Shown here: piece by piece, positions 16,527 to 25,102 of the stretch
Position numbering within the stretch: position 1 is the stretch's first letter
How the letters are laid out: each line of letters begins with the position of its first letter
DNA from: Pelagibacteraceae bacterium AG-422-D23
GTDB lineage: Bacteria > Pseudomonadota > Alphaproteobacteria > Pelagibacterales > Pelagibacteraceae
Direction: 5' to 3'
NCBI GenBank assembly: GCA_003213615.1
Contig: QCMQ01000012.1
Coordinates: 1-32,778, forward strand
DNA length: 32,778 nucleotides
Position numbers and translations under genes: made by a program
Notes under the pieces: model-generated
Seen by the model: the letters and a program-made list of their open reading frames with translations, nothing else
The model's database searches: none
What the model was told of the DNA's origin: nothing

Positions 16527-17336
16527 ATGAATATAAGTCAAAAAAAACTAGAAAAATCTAAAGGCAGATTAGAAATAAAAATAAAAGATCAAAATTTACA
16601 AAAACTTTTTCAACAAGGATCTTTAAAAGCTTTGATGCCAGATTTTCATGAAAATTTAAAACAATTAATGCTTATAAATACTGCTGGTGGAATTACTAGT
16701 GGAGATGAATATGACTTCAAATTTGAAATTGATAGTTCAAATCTTTGTATTTCAACTCAAGCAGCAGAAAAAATTTACAGTGGGTTTGGTAGTCCAGCCA
16801 ATTTAGAATTTAATTTAAATTTGTTAAACAATTCAAATTTATTTTGGCTACCTAAAGAATTAATTTTATTTAATAATTGTAACTTAAAAAGAAAAATAAA
16901 TTTTAATTTATCTAAAGATTCAAATTTACTACTTTGTGAAAATATTATTTTTGGACGTACTTCAATGAAGGAGGTATTTGAAAAAGGATATTTTTCAGAT
17001 TTTTGGAATATTAATATAGATAATAAATTAATTCATACAGAAGCAATAAATACAAATTTTTTTGAGAAAAAATATTTAAATAGTTTTTCGACATTAAATA
17101 ATAATTCTGCAGTTGCGACAATTATTATTGTAGGAAATAAGTTTTTAAATAATGTTAATAATCTGTCTGAAACTTTAACTAACAATGAAAATACAACTTC
17201 AAATTATTCTCATTGGGATAATAAATTGATCGTAAGACTTTTATCTGAAGATAGTTATAATCTTAAATTTGCAATTGATAAAATTTTGTCTTATTTTTTT
17301 GAAGGTTCAAAGATACCAAAAGTATGGAATATATAA
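16527..17336 (+). CDS. ureD: Urease accessory protein UreD
   Basis: A 269-residue urease-maturation scaffold (UreD/UreH) that docks on apo-urease and recruits UreF and UreG for nickel insertion. LMLINTAGGITSGDEYDF (about 51-68) is the conserved UreD core, together with the TQAAEKIY segment near 74-81 and the LPKELILFNN strand. It is the first gene of the urease operon. Its stop codon is immediately followed by the ureA ATG without a spacer. The sequence is Asn/Lys/Ile-rich, matching the low GC of the genome. Confidence 0.92.
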   Translation: MNISQKKLEKSKGRLEIKIKDQNLQKLFQQGSLKALMPDFHENLKQLMLINTAGGITSGDEYDFKFEIDSSNLCISTQAAEKIYSGFGSPANLEFNLNLLNNSNLFWLPKELILFNNCNLKRKINFNLSKDSNLLLCENIIFGRTSMKEVFEKGYFSDFWNINIDNKLIHTEAINTNFFEKKYLNSFSTLNNNSAVATIIIVGNKFLNNVNNLSETLTNNENTTSNYSHWDNKLIVRLLSEDSYNLKFAIDKILSYFFEGSKIPKVWNI

Positions 17337-17639
17337 ATGAAACTTACTCCTAGAGAAAAAGATAAACTTTTGATAAGCCTTGCAGCGATTGTCGCTAAAA
17401 ATAGATTATCAAAAGGTATAAAATTGAATTATCCAGAGGCTATCGCTTTAATAACAGATTTTGTTGTCGAGGGAGCTAGAGAGGGCAAAAGTGTTGCAGA
17501 ACTGATGGAGGCAGGAGCTCATGTTGTTAAAAAAAAGGATTGTATGGAAGGTATTCCAGATATGGTGAAGGAAGTTCAAGTAGAAGCTACTTTTCCAGAT
17601 GGAACTAAATTAGTAACAGTGCACAAACCTATAAGGTAA
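17337..17639 (+). CDS. ureA: Urease gamma subunit UreA
   Basis: The 100-residue gamma subunit of urease, full length for separate gamma chains. [13 protein letters not shown], then [13 protein letters not shown] and [15 protein letters not shown] are diagnostic, as is [20 protein letters not shown] at the end. It forms the (alpha-beta-gamma)3 holoenzyme in the cytoplasm with UreB and UreC, encoded just downstream with an 8-base gap. Confidence 0.97.
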   Translation: MKLTPREKDKLLISLAAIVAKNRLSKGIKLNYPEAIALITDFVVEGAREGKSVAELMEAGAHVVKKKDCMEGIPDMVKEVQVEATFPDGTKLVTVHKPIR

Positions 17640-17647
17640 TAATTATT

Positions 17648-17953
17648 ATGAAGCCAGGTGAGGTAATAACAAAAAAAGAGGAAATAGACTTAAATAAAGA
17701 CTCTAGAGTTACTAAGATAAAAATTTCTAATTCTGGAGATAGACCTGTGCAAGTAGGAAGCCATTATCATTTTTTTGAAACAAATGAGTATTTACTGTTT
17801 GATCGAGAATTAGCATATGGAAAGAGATTAAATATTCCTTCAGGAACTGCTGTAAGATTTGAACCAGGTCAATCCAAAGATGTTGAGTTAATAGAAATAA
17901 AAGGATTAAAAAAAATATATGGTTTTAATAAGAAAGTTATGGGTAATTTATAA
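17648..17953 (+). CDS. ureB: Urease beta subunit UreB
   Basis: The 101-residue beta subunit of urease. [36 protein letters not shown] and [18 protein letters not shown] are strongly conserved family segments. Its TAA overlaps the ureC ATG by 1 base, so the structural subunits are translationally coupled. It is a separate beta chain, as in most bacteria, not a gamma-beta fusion as in Helicobacter. Confidence 0.97.
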   Translation: MKPGEVITKKEEIDLNKDSRVTKIKISNSGDRPVQVGSHYHFFETNEYLLFDRELAYGKRLNIPSGTAVRFEPGQSKDVELIEIKGLKKIYGFNKKVMGNL

Positions 17954-19659
17954 TGGCTAAAATTTCCAGAGCAGCTTATGCAGATATGTATGGGCCTACT
18001 ACAGGAGATAAAGTAAGGCTCGCAGATACTGACTTAGTTATTGAGGTTGAAAACGATCTAACCACTTATGGTGAAGAAGTAAAGTTTGGTGGTGGAAAGG
18101 TAATAAGAGACGGGATGGGTCAATCTCAAATCAGCAGAGAAAAAGGAGCTGCTGATACAGTTATTACCAATGCTTTAATAGTTGACGTAAATGGAATTTA
18201 TAAAGCTGATGTTGGTTTAAAAGATGGAAAAATATTTGAAATTGGTAAAGCAGGTAATCCAGATACTCAATCTAAGGTAAATATTATTATTGGTCCAGGA
18301 ACAGAGATAATTGCAGGTGAGGGAAAAATTTTAACAGCTGGAGGTTTTGATAGTCATATTCATTATATATGTCCTCAACAAATTGATGATGCTTTGCACT
18401 CAGGTATTACAACCATGCTTGGAGGAGGGACCGGACCAGCGCATGGAACACTTGCAACAACGTGTACACCTGGTCCATGGCATATACAAAGAATGATTCA
18501 ATCTGCTGATGGTTTTTCTATGAATTTAGCTTTTGCTGGAAAAGGAAATTCTTCATTGCCAGAAGGTCTTGAGGAACAAATTCTAGCTGGAGCCTCAGCT
18601 TTAAAATTACATGAGGATTGGGGAACTACTCCTGGAGCGATTGATAATTGTTTGAATATTGCTGACAAAAATGATGTACAGGTAATGATCCATACAGACA
18701 CACTTAATGAAAGTGGGTTTGTGGAAAATACTATTAAAGCAATTAACAAAAGAACTATACATGCTTTTCATACAGAGGGAGCTGGTGGTGGTCATGCACC
18801 AGATATAATTAAAGTTTGTGGAGAAGAGTATGTCATTCCTTCTTCAACAAACCCTACAAGACCATACACAGTTAATACAATAGAAGAACATTTGGATATG
18901 CTAATGGTTTGTCACCATCTCGATAAATCTATTCCAGAGGATGTAGCATTTGCTGAAAGTAGAATCAGACGAGAAACAATTGCAGCAGAAGATATTCTTC
19001 ATGACATGGGTGCATTTTCAATTATCGCATCAGATAGTCAGGCGATGGGAAGAGTTGGAGAAGTTATAATTAGAACTTGGCAAACTGCACATAAAATGAA
19101 AGTTCAAAGAGGAAGTTTACCAGAAGAAAAAGGGGGAAATGATAATTTTAGAGTTAAAAGATATTTAGCGAAATACACAATTAATCCTGCAATTGCTCAT
19201 GGAATTTCAAAACATATTGGTAGTATTGAAAAAAATAAACGTGCAGATTTAGTTTTATGGGACCCAGCATTTTTTGGAGCTAAACCAGAGATGATATTAA
19301 TAGGTGGAAGTATAGCTTGTGCTCAAATGGGAGATCCAAATGCATCAATTCCAACTCCACAGCCGGTATACACTAGACCAATGTTTTCATCATTTGGAAC
19401 TTCTTTAGAAAAATCTTCAGTAATTTTCACAAGCAAACTAGCTCTTGAAAAGAATTCTTTAAAAGATGCAAGTATTAGAAAAGACTTGTTACCTGTAGAA
19501 AACACAAGAGCTATTTCTAAAAAAGATATGATTTTAAATAACAAGTGTCCAAAGATTGAGGTTAATCCCGAGACTTATGAAGTAAAAGCTGATGGAGAAA
19601 TAATTACTTGTGAACCAGCTAAAGAACTTCCTTTAGCACAAAGATATTTTATGTTTTAG
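17953..19659 (+). CDS. ureC: Urease alpha subunit UreC (catalytic)
   Basis: A 568-residue catalytic subunit that hydrolyses urea to ammonia and carbamate at a dinickel centre. All key residues are visible: His135 and His137 ([11 protein letters not shown]), the carbamylated Lys218 (ALKLHEDWG), nickel-ligand His in [11 protein letters not shown] and [12 protein letters not shown], the mobile-flap Cys320-His321 (MVCHHLD), and the Asp of ASDSQAMGR. The length is normal and nothing is missing, so an active enzyme is expected. It is the fourth gene of the ureDABCEFG operon. In an open-ocean bacterium it would supply nitrogen from urea. Confidence 0.98.
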   Translation: MAKISRAAYADMYGPTTGDKVRLADTDLVIEVENDLTTYGEEVKFGGGKVIRDGMGQSQISREKGAADTVITNALIVDVNGIYKADVGLKDGKIFEIGKAGNPDTQSKVNIIIGPGTEIIAGEGKILTAGGFDSHIHYICPQQIDDALHSGITTMLGGGTGPAHGTLATTCTPGPWHIQRMIQSADGFSMNLAFAGKGNSSLPEGLEEQILAGASALKLHEDWGTTPGAIDNCLNIADKNDVQVMIHTDTLNESGFVENTIKAINKRTIHAFHTEGAGGGHAPDIIKVCGEEYVIPSSTNPTRPYTVNTIEEHLDMLMVCHHLDKSIPEDVAFAESRIRRETIAAEDILHDMGAFSIIASDSQAMGRVGEVIIRTWQTAHKMKVQRGSLPEEKGGNDNFRVKRYLAKYTINPAIAHGISKHIGSIEKNKRADLVLWDPAFFGAKPEMILIGGSIACAQMGDPNASIPTPQPVYTRPMFSSFGTSLEKSSVIFTSKLALEKNSLKDASIRKDLLPVENTRAISKKDMILNNKCPKIEVNPETYEVKADGEIITCEPAKELPLAQRYFMF

Positions 19660-19662
19660 CTT

Positions 19663-20106
19663 ATGGATAATTGTTTTTTAATAGTTAATAAAATAGCCAA
19701 AAATAAAGCAAAAGATCACATATCTTTATCCTATGATGAGCGATTTTTAAGAAGAAAAAAACTTGTTTCAGATAATGGTTTTGAATTTTTAGTAAATTTA
19801 CCAGAGACAAAATCACTTTCAGAAAATCAAGCATTTAGACTTCAAAGTGGAAATTTGATTTTAATCAAAAACAAAAAAGAAAATTTATTAGAAATAAAAG
19901 GAAAAAATTTAATGCAACTTATATGGCATATTGGAAATAGACATATGCCATGTCAAATTGAAAAAGATAGAATTTTAATTCAGTATGATGAAGTAATAAA
20001 AAAAATGATATTAAAACTAGGTGGAAAGGTTAAGAAAGTTTTAAGACCTTTTAAACCAGAGGGAGGAGCATATGGAATTGGTAGAACCCATAGCCATAAA
20101 CACTAA
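19663..20106 (+). CDS. ureE: Urease accessory protein UreE (nickel carrier)
   Basis: A 147-residue nickel metallochaperone that delivers Ni(II) to the UreDFG complex. WHIGNRHMPCQIEKDRILI (about 88-106) holds the conserved metal-site His, followed by FKPEGGAYG near residue 130. The C-terminal His-rich tail is short (THSHKH), far from the long poly-His tail of Klebsiella UreE, but still able to bind nickel. The 3' end overlaps ureF by 35 bases. Confidence 0.93.
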   Translation: MDNCFLIVNKIAKNKAKDHISLSYDERFLRRKKLVSDNGFEFLVNLPETKSLSENQAFRLQSGNLILIKNKKENLLEIKGKNLMQLIWHIGNRHMPCQIEKDRILIQYDEVIKKMILKLGGKVKKVLRPFKPEGGAYGIGRTHSHKH

Positions 20107-20752
20107 ATTAAAAAATAAAAAAGATTTGAAAGTGTCTTTACAAATTCTTCAAACTTGGTTTTCACCATCATTTCCTATTGGAAGTTTTTCATATTCTCAT
20201 GGTTTAGAGGCGATGATTAATGATAATTTAATTAAGTCAAAAAAAGATATTTTGGATTATTTAAAATGTATCTTAAAATATGGAACTAGCAAAAATGATA
20301 TAATTTTAATGAAATATACTTATCAGGGAGAAGAATTAAATGAACTTGCTTTATCACTTTGTCCAAGTAAGGAAAGGAAAATAGAGTCTATAGAAATGGG
20401 TAATGCATTTAGAAAAGTTTTAGCTGATAGTTGGGATTTTAATATTCAAGAAAATACTGCTTATCCAATTGCAGTTGCTAAAGCAGCCAAACATTTTGAT
20501 ATACCCTTAAATTTAACGATTGTATCTTATTTGCAATCTTTTGTTTCAAATCTAATAAATGTTTGTATTAAACATATACCGATTGGGCAAAAAATAGGAC
20601 AAGACTGTATTATAAAAACTTATGACTTAATAAGAGAAATAGAAAAAGAAAGTGAAAATTTAAATTTAGAAGACTTAGGTGGAATTTGTTTTAATAGTGA
20701 TATCTACAGTATTAAGCATGAAAATTTGAAAACACGAATTTATAAAACATGA
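20072..20752 (+). CDS. ureF: Urease accessory protein UreF
   Basis: A 226-residue helical GTPase-regulating accessory protein. The conserved N-terminal motif [19 protein letters not shown] occurs at about residues 28-46. The ATG at 20072 has a strong GGGAGGAG ribosome-binding site and is used here, though this makes a 35-base overlap with ureE. A TTG at 20126 would avoid the overlap, and UreF homologues usually have short leaders, so the first 18 residues are uncertain. It overlaps ureG by 4 bases (ATGA). Confidence 0.9.
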   Translation: MELVEPIAINTKLKNKKDLKVSLQILQTWFSPSFPIGSFSYSHGLEAMINDNLIKSKKDILDYLKCILKYGTSKNDIILMKYTYQGEELNELALSLCPSKERKIESIEMGNAFRKVLADSWDFNIQENTAYPIAVAKAAKHFDIPLNLTIVSYLQSFVSNLINVCIKHIPIGQKIGQDCIIKTYDLIREIEKESENLNLEDLGGICFNSDIYSIKHENLKTRIYKT

Positions 20753-21360
20753 AAAATATAAATGGACCATTAAAAGTTGGAATAGGTGGACCTGTTGGTG
20801 CAGGGAAGACAAGTTTAACAGCTGAATTGTGTAAATTTTTATCAAAGAAAATTTCTATGGCTGTAATATCAAACGATATTTATACAAAAGAGGATGCAGA
20901 ATTTTTAATGAAAGTTCAAGCTTTACCTCTTGAGAGAATTAAAGGAGTTGAAACAGGAGGATGTCCACATACAGCAATTCGTGAAGATGCTTCAATTAAT
21001 ATGCTTGCTGTAGAAAATATGAAAAAAAAATTTCCTGATCTTGATCTGATTTTAATCGAATCTGGTGGAGATAATTTAGCAGCAACTTTTAGTCCAGAAT
21101 TAGTAGATCTATCTATTTATGTTATTGATGTTGGAATGGGCGGAGATATTCCAAGAAAAGGTGGTCCTGCTATTCAAAAATCTGACTTATTAATTATAAA
21201 TAAGACCGATTTAGCCCCTCATGTAGATGTTAACCTTGATACCATGAAAGAAGACGTAAAAAAGGCCCGTAATGGCTTACCTTATGTTTTTTGTCAAATG
21301 AAAAAGCAAATTGGTGTCGAAGATGTTGCTAAATTTTTATTTTCATCAGGTGGACTTTAG
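20749..21360 (+). CDS. ureG: Urease accessory GTPase UreG
   Basis: A 203-residue SIMIBI-class GTPase whose hydrolysis drives nickel transfer into urease. The P-loop [11 protein letters not shown] is at about residues 13-23. [14 protein letters not shown] near 66-79 has the nickel-binding Cys-Pro-His, [15 protein letters not shown] is the switch region, and NKTDLAPHV is the guanine-specificity motif. It is the last gene of the operon; the stop is 10 bases from the convergent umuC stop. Confidence 0.97.
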   Translation: MKNINGPLKVGIGGPVGAGKTSLTAELCKFLSKKISMAVISNDIYTKEDAEFLMKVQALPLERIKGVETGGCPHTAIREDASINMLAVENMKKKFPDLDLILIESGGDNLAATFSPELVDLSIYVIDVGMGGDIPRKGGPAIQKSDLLIINKTDLAPHVDVNLDTMKEDVKKARNGLPYVFCQMKKQIGVEDVAKFLFSSGGL

Positions 21361-21370
21361 AGTTTTTGAT

Positions 21371-22648
21371 CTAAGCTCTAATTGTTGGCAAGCAATAGAA
21401 ATCAGCCGTATCAATTTTAGAAGAATACTGCCTTCGCATATTCCATTTTTTATGAACCCCAGCACTTGCAACGCTTAAAGTGGATCTTCCATATCGATGA
21501 TTAGTATTATCAATTGATCTCATTAAGTTATTTATTTTTTCATCTTTTTCAGATGTAAATAAATTTGTTTTATCACTAGCATTCGATAATCCTGTTAGCA
21601 TGACACCTGCTTTTTGATAACGATATCCGTTTTTAAAAATATTCTCTAATATTGAAACTGCTGTCTTAACTGTTTCAATACTATTATTTGTTGCAATTGG
21701 AAAATCAACTGTCTTTGCATTTGAGTAATAACCAAAGTTTCTTTGGAAAGGACTGGTTCTAACAAATACAGTAATTGCTTTTGCAACTAAAGACTCTGAT
21801 CTAATTTTTTCAGATGCATTTAAACAATAATTTGCGACTGCTTCTTTTAACTCTTGGAATGTTTCAATTCTTTTTCCAAATGATCTTGAAACTACACAGC
21901 TCTTTCTTTTAGTAGTCGTAGTCTCTAATCCAATACAAGAAATTCCCCTAAGCTCCATTGCAGTTCTTGAGCTTAAAACATTTGAGGATTTTTTGATCCA
22001 GGTATTAGACTTATTCTTTAATTGCTTAGCATTATAAATTCCATGCTTTTGATAAAACTTTGTAAGCTGTCTTCCAACACCCCAGACATCATTGATTTCA
22101 ACTTTTTCTAAAATAGGATCTAAGTTATCTATTCCAATTAAACTTGTCACTCCTGATTGTTTTTTCTTTGCAATATGATTTGCAACTTTACTTAAAGTTT
22201 TTGTATTAGCTATTCCAATACTTGTTGGAATACCTGTCCATTGTAAAACTGTTTCTCTAATTTCTTTCCCAACTTTTTCTACTTCACTATCAGGAAAATT
22301 TGACAAATCTAGAAATGCTTCATCAATTGAATAAACTTCTATTTCAGAATTAAATCTTTTAAGAGTTCTCATTACTCTTCTAGATAAATCTCCATATAAA
22401 GAATAATTAGATGAAAATACCTCAACTTTATTTTTAATAATAATATCTTTTGCTTTAAAGTAGGGTTCGCCCATTTTAATATCTAAAGCTTTTGCTTCAT
22501 TTGATCTTGAAATAATACAGCCATCATTATTAGATAAAACAACAACAGGTTTTCTTCTTATTTTAGGATTGAATAATCTTTCACAAGAAACATAAAAAGA
22601 ATTACAATCAATTAATGCTATTTTTTTAGTACGTAGAATGGATGACAT
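21371..22648 (-). CDS. umuC: Y-family DNA polymerase V catalytic subunit UmuC
   Basis: An error-prone lesion-bypass polymerase of about 425 residues. The active-site motifs are visible: ALIDCNSFYVSCERLFNP at the N-terminus, VVLSNNDGCIISRS, the catalytic YSIDEAFLD, and the helix-hairpin-helix region DVWGVGRQLTKFYQKHGI. The frame is open to an ATG at 22687, but the start at 22648 (MSSILRTKKIALID) is preferred because it fits the usual short leader and limits the overlap with umuD to 23 bases. Transcription is from the umuD SOS promoter. The C-terminus carries the little-finger domain. Confidence 0.94.
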   Translation of the reverse strand: MSSILRTKKIALIDCNSFYVSCERLFNPKIRRKPVVVLSNNDGCIISRSNEAKALDIKMGEPYFKAKDIIIKNKVEVFSSNYSLYGDLSRRVMRTLKRFNSEIEVYSIDEAFLDLSNFPDSEVEKVGKEIRETVLQWTGIPTSIGIANTKTLSKVANHIAKKKQSGVTSLIGIDNLDPILEKVEINDVWGVGRQLTKFYQKHGIYNAKQLKNKSNTWIKKSSNVLSSRTAMELRGISCIGLETTTTKRKSCVVSRSFGKRIETFQELKEAVANYCLNASEKIRSESLVAKAITVFVRTSPFQRNFGYYSNAKTVDFPIATNNSIETVKTAVSILENIFKNGYRYQKAGVMLTGLSNASDKTNLFTSEKDEKINNLMRSIDNTNHRYGRSTLSVASAGVHKKWNMRRQYSSKIDTADFYCLPTIRA

Positions 22649-23021
22649 AAGTAACAACTCCCCAAATAAAAATGTCTTGTTCTTCATTAATTAAAATTCT
22701 GTCAGAAAATTCTTTAGATCCAGAAGTTAAAAATTTTTTATCTCTTTCTTGAACCAAAGTTTTAACTACAAGTTCGTCATGAACATTAGCAATCACTGTT
22801 GAAAAATTTTTTGGTTTTAAACTTTTATCGACAACTAATAAATCACCATCATTAATACCAACATCGACCATGGATTTACCTTGAACCCTGATGATGAAAG
22901 TTGCTGGAACATTTCTTATTAAATGCATGTTCAGATCAATATCTTCTTCGATATAATCGGTTGCAGGGGAAGGAAAACCGGCGCCTGCTTTGTGTAGATA
23001 ATAAGGGATTGTTAGTTTCAT
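22626..23021 (-). CDS. umuD: SOS mutagenesis protein UmuD (S24 peptidase)
   Basis: A 131-residue self-cleaving partner of UmuC. The cleavage site is AG-FPSPA (Ala14-Gly15), followed by the catalytic dyad Ser50 (VQGKSMVD) and Lys87 (ELVVKTL), exactly as in UmuD/LexA. The pro-segment is only 14 residues versus 24 in E. coli. After RecA-promoted cleavage the UmuD' dimer binds UmuC to form Pol V. The start ATG directly abuts an SOS box, so the message must have a very short leader. Confidence 0.93.
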   Translation of the reverse strand: MKLTIPYYLHKAGAGFPSPATDYIEEDIDLNMHLIRNVPATFIIRVQGKSMVDVGINDGDLLVVDKSLKPKNFSTVIANVHDELVVKTLVQERDKKFLTSGSKEFSDRILINEEQDIFIWGVVTYVIHSTY

Positions 23022-23036
23022 GTTCTTGTTTTGTTC
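23022..23036 (-). promoter_or_regulatory. LexA (SOS) box of umuDC
   Basis: The plus strand reads GTTC-TTGTTTT-GTTC, a perfect match to the alphaproteobacterial LexA site GTTC-N7-GTTC. It lies directly between the umuD start codon and a -10-like TATAAA, covering the expected transcription start, so LexA binding would block initiation. Confidence 0.85.
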
Positions 23037-23039
23037 TAC

Positions 23040-23068
23040 TTTATAGACTATTTATACAATACACTCAA
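23040..23068 (-). promoter_or_regulatory. Sigma-70-type promoter of umuDC
   Basis: On the minus strand TTGAGT (23068-23063) and TATAAA (23045-23040) are separated by exactly 17 bases. Transcription would start about 10-12 bases before the umuD ATG, inside the LexA box at 23022-23036. This gives a nearly leaderless mRNA and a classical repressor-over-start layout. Confidence 0.7.
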
Positions 23069-23092
23069 GAGGTTGTATTTTGAGTCCGTAAT

Positions 23093-23113
23093 TGAATCAA
23101 AAGTGAATCAAAA
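23093..23113. repeat. Tandem TGAATCAAAA repeat
   Basis: TGAATCAAAA occurs at 23093-23102 and again at 23104-23113, an 11-base period that matches about one turn of DNA. A weak third copy (TGAACATCGAAAA) begins near 23116. It lies between the divergent umuD promoter and the small gene at 23197 and could be an operator for a protein binding in phase. Confidence 0.5.
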
Positions 23114-23196
23114 CGTGAACATCGAAAACAACATTTGGTGGACATGTGGATAACTTTTACAATAAGTAGTCTTAAAGTGATTTATAAAAGAAGATT

Positions 23197-23394
23197 ATGA
23201 TTTGTATTAAAGCCGATATTCCAGAAGAGTTAAATGAAATAGATGATGAATTAAAAGCAGTTTACCATAGCAAAGATACTGTTTGTTTTTTCATATTAAA
23301 AACAAGAGAATTAAGAAATAAGTTTATAGAAGAAACCAAGGGAATGAACAAAAGTGAGAGAGAAAAAGTTTACGAAGTATATAATAGTAAATAA
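23197..23394 (+). CDS. Small hypothetical protein
   Basis: A 65-residue acidic/lysine-rich cytoplasmic protein with no signal or membrane segment; I do not recognise it. It is probably mostly helical (ELNEIDDELKAVYHSKD, then FIEETKGMNKSEREKVYEVY) with one short hydrophobic strand (VCFFILK). An AGAAGA-type ribosome-binding site precedes the ATG. It is 9 bases upstream of a VOC protein gene and likely co-transcribed with it. Confidence 0.6.
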   Translation: MICIKADIPEELNEIDDELKAVYHSKDTVCFFILKTRELRNKFIEETKGMNKSEREKVYEVYNSK

Positions 23395-23403
23395 ATAAAA
23401 ATT

Positions 23404-23787
23404 ATGAATATTTTAGATTTTGTAATGGTTGGTTCTAATGATTATAAAAAATCTAGTGAGTTCTATGATGCTATTTTAGAGCCTTTAAAATTAAAAAAAA
23501 TTGTAACAACAGAAAAATATATAGGTTATGCTCATTCAAGTGAGCCTGATAAGGCTCAATTCTATGTAACAGATCCTGTAAATGGTGAGCCAGCAACCTT
23601 TGGCAATGGAACACAAATAACACTATTGGCAGAATCTAAAGAGGCAGTAGAAAAATTTTATGAAATTGCGATGTCCAAGGGAGCTGTTGATGAAGGTGCA
23701 CCAGGAGTAAGAAGTGATGGTAATTATTATGCTTATATAAGAGATATGGATGGAAATAAGATTGCGGCAAAAAAAAATTTAAAATAA
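23404..23787 (+). CDS. VOC family protein (glyoxalase/bleomycin-resistance-like)
   Basis: A 127-residue single VOC domain. NILDFVMVGSNDYKKSSEFY is the typical first beta-alpha unit, and YYAYIRDMDGNKIAAKKN is the typical last strand (RDxDGN). The metal ligands of glyoxalase I are not clearly conserved, so catalysis and substrate cannot be named. It is followed after 13 bases by a GFA-family gene. Such small VOC/GFA pairs often relate to glutathione or aldehyde chemistry. Confidence 0.85.
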   Translation: MNILDFVMVGSNDYKKSSEFYDAILEPLKLKKIVTTEKYIGYAHSSEPDKAQFYVTDPVNGEPATFGNGTQITLLAESKEAVEKFYEIAMSKGAVDEGAPGVRSDGNYYAYIRDMDGNKIAAKKNLK

Positions 23788-23800
23788 ATTAGAGGGAATT

Positions 23801-24166
23801 ATGAAATTAAATTGTCATTGTGGAGCTGTTGAAGTAGAAATTAATTCTTCGGTTAATGAATTAGCAAAAATTGTAAAATGTAATTGTTCTATTTGTAAAA
23901 GAAAAAATGCAACAATGGGTATGGTTAAAAATGAGGATTTTAAAGTTACTAAAGGAGAAGATAAATTAAAACTCTATCAGTATCATACTAAAGTTGCAAA
24001 TCATTACTTTTGTACTGAATGTGGAATTTATACTCATCATAATCCTAGAAGTGCACCAGCAATGACCGGTTTTAATTTAGGTTGTGTTGATGAAGTTCAA
24101 GTAGAAGATTTAAAAGAAGTAGCGTTCTTTGATGGTCTTAACCATCCAATGGATCAAGAAAAATAA
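23801..24166 (+). CDS. GFA / CENP-V family zinc protein
   Basis: A 121-residue zinc-binding protein of the glutathione-dependent formaldehyde-activating (GFA) family. CHCGAVEVEI (residues 4-13), CNCSICKRK (about 27-35) and FCTECGIYTHH (about 66-76) supply the Cys ligands of the two zinc sites. The family includes S-hydroxymethyl-glutathione synthase, but many members are of unknown function. GAGGG is a clear ribosome-binding site before the ATG. It is likely co-transcribed with the upstream VOC gene. Confidence 0.88.
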   Translation: MKLNCHCGAVEVEINSSVNELAKIVKCNCSICKRKNATMGMVKNEDFKVTKGEDKLKLYQYHTKVANHYFCTECGIYTHHNPRSAPAMTGFNLGCVDEVQVEDLKEVAFFDGLNHPMDQEK

Positions 24167-24172
24167 ACACCA

Positions 24173-25102
24173 ATGAAATTATCTGAAGAGTGTTTTAAGA
24201 AAGTTAAAAAAGATTGTTTTAAGTTTATTAAATCACAAGAAACCTTAACTGAAAAGTTTGGTAATAAAGAGAGGATGGTTAAGAATTTTTTAATCCCAAT
24301 ATGTTTTTGGATTGCAAAAAAAGCAGATAACAAAAAACCATACTTTGTTGGATTGGCTGGAGGACAAGGAACAGGCAAAACAACAATAAGCTCAATAATA
24401 AAGATAATTTTAGAAAAGTATTTTAAATTAAAGGTATTTAAAATTTCAATTGATGATTTTTATAAAACCAGAAAAGAAAGAATAGGTTTATCAAAAAAAG
24501 TACATCCAATGTTACTTACCAGGGGAGTTCCTGGAACTCACGATGTTAATATGATGCTGGATTTTTTTAAAAATTCTAAAGCAAAAAAATTTAAAAGTAT
24601 GAAATTACCAAATTTTAATAAGGCAATTGATGACAGGTTTTCTAAAAACAAATGGAATAAAATTTATAAAAGACCAGATGTTATTATTTTTGAAGGGTGG
24701 TGTGTTGGAGCAAGAGCAGAAACTGACAAGACATTAAAAAAATCTATTAACTCTATGGAAAAAGCCAATGACCAAAAACTAGTTTGGAGAAAATATGTTA
24801 ATCAACAATTAAAAACTAAATATAAAAAGCTATATTCTCAGTTAAATTGTATGATTTACTTAAAAGCAAAAAACTTTAGTTTATTGCAAAAGTGGAGATT
24901 AAAGCAGGAACATAAACTATGGTTAAAAACAAAAAAAAAGGGTGGTCATAAAATAATGAGCAAAGGAGATGTGATTAATTTTATGCAAACTTACCAAAGA
25001 ATTACTCAAAACATGTTCAAAAATATGCCTAAGTATGCATCTATAATTTTAAATTTAAACAGTAACCATCAAATTAAAACTGCTGTATATAAACTGAAAT
25101 GA
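24173..25102 (+). CDS. P-loop kinase, D-glycerate 3-kinase-like
   Basis: A 309-residue kinase of the phosphoribulokinase/uridine kinase class. The Walker A loop GGQGTGKTT is at about residues 62-70, SIDDFYKTRKER follows as in plant GLYK and yeast Tda10, then GVPGTHDVNMM, LPNFNKAIDDR and VIIFEGWCVGARA. These match D-glycerate 3-kinase, which would make 3-phosphoglycerate from glycerate. Substrate specificity is inferred only. The gene overlaps the downstream TolC-family gene by 4 bases (ATGA), although the two functions are unrelated. Confidence 0.8.
   Translation: MKLSEECFKKVKKDCFKFIKSQETLTEKFGNKERMVKNFLIPICFWIAKKADNKKPYFVGLAGGQGTGKTTISSIIKIILEKYFKLKVFKISIDDFYKTRKERIGLSKKVHPMLLTRGVPGTHDVNMMLDFFKNSKAKKFKSMKLPNFNKAIDDRFSKNKWNKIYKRPDVIIFEGWCVGARAETDKTLKKSINSMEKANDQKLVWRKYVNQQLKTKYKKLYSQLNCMIYLKAKNFSLLQKWRLKQEHKLWLKTKKKGGHKIMSKGDVINFMQTYQRITQNMFKNMPKYASIILNLNSNHQIKTAVYKLK

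Noticed and set aside
22649..22687. Upstream 13-residue extension of UmuC
   Set aside because: It lies wholly inside umuD and has no family match; the start at 22648 fits UmuC better.
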